The position numbers and the translations under genes are program-made. From Pirellulales bacterium (GTDB lineage Bacteria > Planctomycetota > Planctomycetia > Pirellulales > JAICIG01), in contig DATLUO010000097.1 of NCBI GenBank assembly GCA_035533075.1, positions 1 through 64,000 on the forward strand: a stretch of DNA of 64,000 nt, in the 5' to 3' direction. The notes under the pieces are model-generated. The model was not told where the DNA came from, did no database searches, and saw nothing but the letters and a program-made list of their open reading frames with translations. This document shows, piece by piece, positions 59,184-64,000 of the stretch (position 1 is the stretch's first letter; the number at the start of each line of letters is the position of its first letter).

Positions 59184-61229
59184 ATGTCGACCGCCGAGCC
59201 GCAACGCGAGACGCTCTTTGGCCACCCCGCCGGCCTCTACACGCTCTTTTTCGCCGAATTGTGGGAGCGGTTCTCCTACTACGGCAATCGCGCCTTGCTC
59301 GTGCTCTATATGACCAAGGGCTTCTTGGGCTACGAAGACAGCGACGCGTTCACCGTTTACGGCGCCTATACCGCGCTGGTTTATATGACGCCCTTCTTCG
59401 GCGGCATGCTGGCCGACCGGCTGCTGGGGCGGCGCCGCGCCGTGATAATCGGAGGCGTGTTGATGGCGCTGGGCCAATTGATGCTGACCGCCAGGTTTAC
59501 CTGGGCTTTCTTTGGCGGCCTGGCGCTGCTCATCGCGGGCAACGGCTTCTTCAAGCCCAATATCTCCACCATCGTGGGCTCGCTCTATGCCGAGCGCAGC
59601 GGCAAGCGCGACGGCGGCTTCACCATCTTCTATATGGGCATCAACCTGGGCGCCGCGATGGCGCCGTTGCTCTGCAGTATCGTCGGCGAGAGGTACGGCT
59701 GGCACTACGGGTTTGGCCTGGCCACCATCGGCATGCTCACCGGCCTGGCCATCTTCGTCATGCCCGGCATCCTGGCACGACTGCTGATCGCGGGCGGCGC
59801 CGCGGCGGCGGCCTACGGATTGTGCATGTATCACCCTTCCAACCCGGTGGTGATCGGCATTTACGTGTTTGTGGCACTTTCCGTTTTGGCGGCCGCGGCG
59901 GTGTCGTGGGTGGCGATCGGCCGAGGCGGTCTGCCGGAAAGCGCGGGGGCGCCGCCCGCCGGCAACCTGCTCGACAAACGCGTCTTGGGCCCGATCACCG
60001 CCAATGCCGCCGTGTACCTGGGGACGCTGGCGGCGATTCCTTTGCTCGCGCTGCTGGTTTCCGGTTTCGCTCCGCTCCGCAAGGAAGGAACGGCGTTGGT
60101 GCTCATTCCCGACTCGTCGGTCAAGGCGTTGGAAAAGAGCGAAAGCCCGGTCCTTCGCGTCCTGGGTCAGGTCGCCAAAGAATCGAGCAAGCCGGCCGGA
60201 CTCGTGCTGGCACTGGCCGGCCTGGCCGCGGGAGTCTACTTGGTGATCGAAGCGTTCCGCCTCGACCGCGTGCCGCGGGAACGCCTGTTCGTGGTCTTCG
60301 TGCTGTTTTTCTTCATCATGCTGTTTTGGGCCTTTTTCGAACAGGCCGGCAGTTCGCTTAACCTGTTTACCGATCGCAACGTCGATCGCGTCATTGAAAG
60401 CGGTAAGGCTCTCACGATCGGCGAGGCCGATGTCGGGAAAACGCTGACCTTGGAGCCGACGCAAGAACAGCTTGGCTACAGCAACGGCGACAAGCTTTTT
60501 ACGATGGACGTGCTGGACCGCCTGCGCGCGGAGGCCGCTAAGAGCGATCGTATCGCAGCGGTGGGCTCCGCTGCCGCGAAAACGAATGCGGAGGACGTGC
60601 GCCTGGAGGTCCCCTGGAAAGTGGCGCCCGACAACGTCGGCATGCGCGTGGCGCGCAGCAACGATGAGATTCCCACCAGCGCCTTTCAATCGGTCAATGC
60701 CATCTTCATCATCGTGTTCGGCCTGCTCTTTACCGCCGTCTGGAACTTCTTGGGATCGCGGGGTCTCGAGCCGAGCACGCCGTTCAAGTTTGCTCTGGGG
60801 CTGCTGCAGCTCGGCTTGGGCTTCGTCAGTTTCTGGTATGGCGCCCGCGAGGCCGACGCACGCGGAATCGTGAGCATCGGCTGGCTGCTTTTGGGCTATC
60901 TGTTCCACACCACGGGCGAGCTCTGCTTGTCGCCCGTCGGGCTGGCCATGGTCACCAAGCTTTCGCCCAGGCACCTTGTGAGCACGGTGATGGGCGCTTG
61001 GTTCTTGTCGACGGCCTTTTCGCTGTATCTGGCGGCGATCATTGCCCAGTTCACGCGCGTCGAGCAAGTCGCGGGTCAAAAGGGCGTCATGCCGCCGCCC
61101 ATCAAGACGGTCCACACCTACGGCGCCGTGTTTGGCCACATCGCCGTCGCCGCCATCATTTCCGCGGTCATCTGCTTTGCCCTGGTGCCGCTGTTGAAGC
61201 GCTGGATGCACGAAGAAAGCGATTTATGA
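59184..61229 (+). CDS. POT/PTR2 family proton-dependent oligopeptide transporter
   Basis: The protein has 681 residues and about 12-14 membrane helices. The family motif FFAELWERFSYYGNRALLVL is at the N-terminus, FYMGINLGAAMAPLLCS follows, and the conserved GELCLSPVGLAMVTKLSP segment lies near the C-terminus. It imports di- and tripeptides with protons. Between NLFTDRNVDR and IPTSAFQSVN there is a ~110-residue hydrophilic insert (VGKTLTLEPTQEQLGYSNGD and on) that ordinary POT proteins of about 500 residues lack. The insert probably faces the periplasm. Single gene; no peptidase is adjacent. Confidence 0.9.
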   Translation: MSTAEPQRETLFGHPAGLYTLFFAELWERFSYYGNRALLVLYMTKGFLGYEDSDAFTVYGAYTALVYMTPFFGGMLADRLLGRRRAVIIGGVLMALGQLMLTARFTWAFFGGLALLIAGNGFFKPNISTIVGSLYAERSGKRDGGFTIFYMGINLGAAMAPLLCSIVGERYGWHYGFGLATIGMLTGLAIFVMPGILARLLIAGGAAAAAYGLCMYHPSNPVVIGIYVFVALSVLAAAAVSWVAIGRGGLPESAGAPPAGNLLDKRVLGPITANAAVYLGTLAAIPLLALLVSGFAPLRKEGTALVLIPDSSVKALEKSESPVLRVLGQVAKESSKPAGLVLALAGLAAGVYLVIEAFRLDRVPRERLFVVFVLFFFIMLFWAFFEQAGSSLNLFTDRNVDRVIESGKALTIGEADVGKTLTLEPTQEQLGYSNGDKLFTMDVLDRLRAEAAKSDRIAAVGSAAAKTNAEDVRLEVPWKVAPDNVGMRVARSNDEIPTSAFQSVNAIFIIVFGLLFTAVWNFLGSRGLEPSTPFKFALGLLQLGLGFVSFWYGAREADARGIVSIGWLLLGYLFHTTGELCLSPVGLAMVTKLSPRHLVSTVMGAWFLSTAFSLYLAAIIAQFTRVEQVAGQKGVMPPPIKTVHTYGAVFGHIAVAAIISAVICFALVPLLKRWMHEESDL

Positions 61230-61482
61230 AGCTGCGAGAGTGAGATTCTCGTCGGCGGTCTCGCCGCGCCTCGGCATGGTTCAAGACCTCAGCGTCTCTC
61301 GGGACCGCCTGGCACGGGGCTGGTCGGTGGCCGCCCCGCGCCGTAAACTCAAGCCAACCATGCGGCAGCGCCATTCAACCCACCTGGTAAGCACTGGACT
61401 TGCCGCGTCTCTCTTCGTAATCTGTCGTATGGTTGGCGTAACCTTTCTTGCGCCGCGGTGTGGTGGATGCTGAGGAAAAGAT

Positions 61483-63519
61483 GTGAGTCATTGCGTGGTT
61501 TTCCGCATTCGTGGGCGAATCGAGCGCATTGCCGTCGTCTTGCTTGCGGTGCATTCGGCGCTGTTGGCTTGCAGCGCATTCATGCATAGCCCCACACTGA
61601 ACGAGCCGGCCCACTTGGCTGCGGGTATCAGCAATTGGCAGTTCGCGCGATTCGACGTTTACTGCGTTAATCCGCCATTGGTGCGTATGCTGGCCAGTGT
61701 CCCGGTTCTGTTAAGCGGGATGGAGACCGACTGGCGCGCCTATCACGAAGGGCCGGGCGCGAGGCCGGAGTTTTCCCTGGGCGAAGCGTTTGTCGAGGCC
61801 AACGGCGAACAGGCGACCAAGTTGTTTGTGCTGGCTCGCTGGGTGTGTATTCCGTTTAGCTTGCTGGGCGGGTGGATATGCTATTGCTGGGGTCGGGAGT
61901 TGTGCGAGGACGACAATCCCTCGACCTCCCCTTTCGCAACGGGAGAAAGGAAGCTGGCGGGATTGCTAGCGCTGACCCTGTGGTGCTTCTGTCCGAATGT
62001 CCTGGCACACGGGGCACTTATTACGCCGGACATTGGGGCCACGGCTTTGGCACTGGCGGCGTGCTATGCGTTTTGGCGATGGCTGAAAGAACCGACATGG
62101 TGGTGGACGTTTTGCAGCGGCTTGGTGCTGGGTGTGTCGCAACTGACCAAGTTGACACTCGTGATCTTGTATCCCCTGTCGATCCTGTTGTGGGTGGTGT
62201 ATCGATGGGTAAAGCAGCGGGAATGTAGTGGTTGCACTTCCTTAGACGAAGCTAAGAAGCGCTTTCCGCATACACTCCCCGAGGACGGCGAGAAAAAAAC
62301 GCTGCTTTCATCGCTTGGTGCGAGGCAGTCGTGGTGGCTGCACGAGCTAGCTATGCTGTTCGTGCGGGCGGTGATTGCGGTGTACATCGTCAACTTAGGC
62401 TATTTCTTTGAAGGGTCCCTCACTCGTCTTGGAGACTTTCGATTCGTGAGTGCGGCGCTTCGCGCGGAGCCGGACCATGATAAACCGCGGCCGGGGACTG
62501 GAAACCGGTTCGCCGATTCGTGGCTGGGCGGTTTGCGCGTGCCGTTGCCGAAAACCTACGTGCTGGGGATCGACCTACAGATGCGGGACTTCGAGAGCTA
62601 CGGAAGGCCCTCGTATTTGCGCGGTGAATTTCGCGAAACTGGATGGTGGTATTATTACTTATATGCGCTGGCGGTCAAGGTGCCGTTAGGAACCTCGGCG
62701 CTGGTCATTCTGGCGGCAACCGCCGGCGCCTTGAGGAAAACCCTAGCCCCTCCCCTTTGTGCAGGGCGATGCATAAGCTGGCGAGATGAGTTTACTCTCC
62801 TTGCGCCCGCGATGGTGATCCTGGCGCTCGTCAGCTCGCAGACAGGATTTAGCGAGCATATGCGGTACGTGCTACCGTGCTTTCCGTTTGTGTTCGTGTG
62901 GATTGGACGTGTAGCATTCGTATTCACTCGGGAGTGGTGGCACAGCGGTCCCTCCATGCGCAAGGAACGCGATATGGCAAAGCGATCCACCGCCATGGGG
63001 CGGCGGGCGGTCACAGGCATGGCCGCAGCGGCCCTGATCTGGTCCATCGGCAGCAGCTTGTGGGTCTATCCGCACAGCTTGTCCTATTTCAACGAGTTGG
63101 TCGGCGGGCCAATGGGCGGGCCGAAGCATTTAATCAACAGTAACTTGGACTGGGGCCAAGATCTGCTGTTCCTGAAAGATTGGCTACACGATCATTCGGA
63201 GGCGGGGCCATCGCAACCGCGCCGAGCGCCGATCAGCCTTATCTACTTCGGCTACTTTAACCCACGGCATGCAGGTATCGAATACACGGTGCCCGACGCA
63301 CTAGTGGAGCGTCAGGACGGGCCTGTGCCGGTAGAGGTCATACCGCCCGGATGGTATGCCGTGAGCGTCAATTTCGTGCGCGGATATCCATGGTTTGTTT
63401 ACAAGCCTGATGGGACGAAGGCAGGCGTAAGCCAGAATGCGCTAGCAGCGTTTCAACGACTCAAGCCCGTTGCGATCGCGGGATACTCGATCTATATCTA
63501 CAAAGTGGAATTGCCTTAG
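61483..63519 (+). CDS. GT39-like membrane glycosyltransferase
   Basis: The protein has 678 residues from GTG 61483, supported by GAGG 8 bp upstream. About ten membrane helices. The first loop has SPTLNEPAHLAAGISNW, the acidic motif typical of ArnT/GT39 (lipid-phosphate sugar donors). Other parts: LTLWCFCPNVLAHGALITPD, DWGQDLLFLKDWL and a C-terminal soluble end. It would transfer a sugar from a polyprenyl-phosphate donor to an extracytoplasmic acceptor. Two loops (61921-61950 and 62743-62770) are encoded by C-rich words resembling intergenic repeats. The acceptor is unknown. Confidence 0.82.
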   Translation: MSHCVVFRIRGRIERIAVVLLAVHSALLACSAFMHSPTLNEPAHLAAGISNWQFARFDVYCVNPPLVRMLASVPVLLSGMETDWRAYHEGPGARPEFSLGEAFVEANGEQATKLFVLARWVCIPFSLLGGWICYCWGRELCEDDNPSTSPFATGERKLAGLLALTLWCFCPNVLAHGALITPDIGATALALAACYAFWRWLKEPTWWWTFCSGLVLGVSQLTKLTLVILYPLSILLWVVYRWVKQRECSGCTSLDEAKKRFPHTLPEDGEKKTLLSSLGARQSWWLHELAMLFVRAVIAVYIVNLGYFFEGSLTRLGDFRFVSAALRAEPDHDKPRPGTGNRFADSWLGGLRVPLPKTYVLGIDLQMRDFESYGRPSYLRGEFRETGWWYYYLYALAVKVPLGTSALVILAATAGALRKTLAPPLCAGRCISWRDEFTLLAPAMVILALVSSQTGFSEHMRYVLPCFPFVFVWIGRVAFVFTREWWHSGPSMRKERDMAKRSTAMGRRAVTGMAAAALIWSIGSSLWVYPHSLSYFNELVGGPMGGPKHLINSNLDWGQDLLFLKDWLHDHSEAGPSQPRRAPISLIYFGYFNPRHAGIEYTVPDALVERQDGPVPVEVIPPGWYAVSVNFVRGYPWFVYKPDGTKAGVSQNALAAFQRLKPVAIAGYSIYIYKVELP

Positions 63520-63745
63520 CATTGGGATTTCAGCCGCAGGCCCTCGTGGAGCGGTGAGCCGTGTCATCCGAGGTAATCGATCACGATCGACGCGTCCACG
63601 TCGGATAAGCGGCGCTGCGAACCGGCCGAGCCGCCAGGCGCTCGGTGAAGCGCGTGCGCTTATCGCTCCTCAGCGCTCGATTGATCATGGCTCGCTTAAT
63701 CGGGAATTCGTCAAATCCGATAAACAGCTTTTCTCTTGCGAACAT

Positions 63746-63985
63746 TCATCGTTGGATTGATATCGCTTCTTTACGGTCCTGAACAAACCCTACAGCGGAA
63801 ACCGCCTGCTCAAAGCACGAGGCACCGGTGTCTTTACTGAGGGAGATGCTCATTTCGGCCGCAATGTGCTCGCGCGGAGCGTTCGTTCCTAGCTCCAGGT
63901 CAACAATCCACTCGCCGCGCAGTTTGTCGTGCGCTTCTTCTTTCACAGTGAGCCAATTCGCATGCGTATCGACATGCAATGTCAT
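63746..63985 (-). CDS. Possible small protein, perhaps the end of a longer gene
   Basis: The protein has 79 residues (MTLHVDTHANWLTVKEEAHD and on, ending EAISIQR). The frame is also open upstream to the window edge, so the start could lie outside. Composition is normal (acidic, balanced), unlike random frames here. There is no recognised domain. The 226 bp between it and the glycosyltransferase gene hold nothing that I can identify. Confidence 0.4.
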   Translation of the reverse strand: MTLHVDTHANWLTVKEEAHDKLRGEWIVDLELGTNAPREHIAAEMSISLSKDTGASCFEQAVSAVGFVQDRKEAISIQR

Positions 63986-64000
63986 GACATCAGACCGATT

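Noticed and set aside
1-64000. CRISPR array, tRNA, rRNA or prophage
   Set aside because: No regularly spaced direct repeats with unique spacers, no cloverleaf-like segments in the spacers read, and no phage structural genes.

Overview
The window is high-GC bacterial DNA and most likely comes from a planctomycete of the Pirellulales type. The evidence is the combination of a BBP7-like outer-membrane barrel, a DUF1080 protein, a large DUF11/SdrD-B surface protein, a stand-alone formylmethanofuran dehydrogenase subunit C, and many small secreted proteins of types I associate with planctomycetes. Dispersed repeats, including one read as NPKRQRG inside genes, point the same way. No rRNA, tRNA, CRISPR array, insertion sequence or prophage was recognised.

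Layout. 1-7.2 kb: the 3' part of a giant DUF11-repeat surface protein, followed by a permease/ATPase/adaptor (DevCAB/MacAB-like) export operon. 7.3-14.2 kb: a P-type metal ATPase, a BBP7-like barrel, a di-haem cytochrome fused to a porin barrel, and a secreted DUF6666-like protein. 14.3-19.1 kb: a translationally coupled SbcCD/YhaNO-like pair whose phosphoesterase seems to have lost key metal ligands. 19.2-24.6 kb: DUF4186, two small exported proteins, and a topoisomerase VI B-X-A operon. 24.7-30.7 kb: a UbiA-like prenyltransferase with a TIM-barrel isomerase, a triple GYF/DUF4339-like protein overlapping fhcC tail to tail, a Cys-rich lipoprotein candidate and an HtrA protease. 30.7-37.7 kb: Uma2 nuclease, GT2 glycosyltransferase, DUF1080, Lnt, and a secreted GH32 fructanase.

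38.0-45.6 kb holds a four-gene defence operon in which every junction is an ATGA overlap: type III Mod, an AAA ATPase, a putative PD-(D/E)xK protein, and type III Res. The two middle genes are not part of a classical type III system, and this is the best candidate for an undescribed system. 46.2-55.3 kb: divergent BatA/vWA and caspase-like/vWA membrane proteins plus an exported protein of unknown function. 55.5-59.0 kb: a regulatory cluster of a sigma-70 factor, a CheY-like regulator and a receiver/PP2C phosphatase. 59.2-63.5 kb: a POT transporter and a GT39-like membrane glycosyltransferase.

Two threads cut across the window. Gene spacers carry paired inverted repeats (39-nt, 26-nt and 23-nt arms) and short tandem 'word' repeats of 6-8 nt or longer, often directly before start codons. 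One repeat family has entered coding sequence in frame in two neighbouring genes of the defence operon. All functional statements are read from motifs and gene order by eye. No database search was run.
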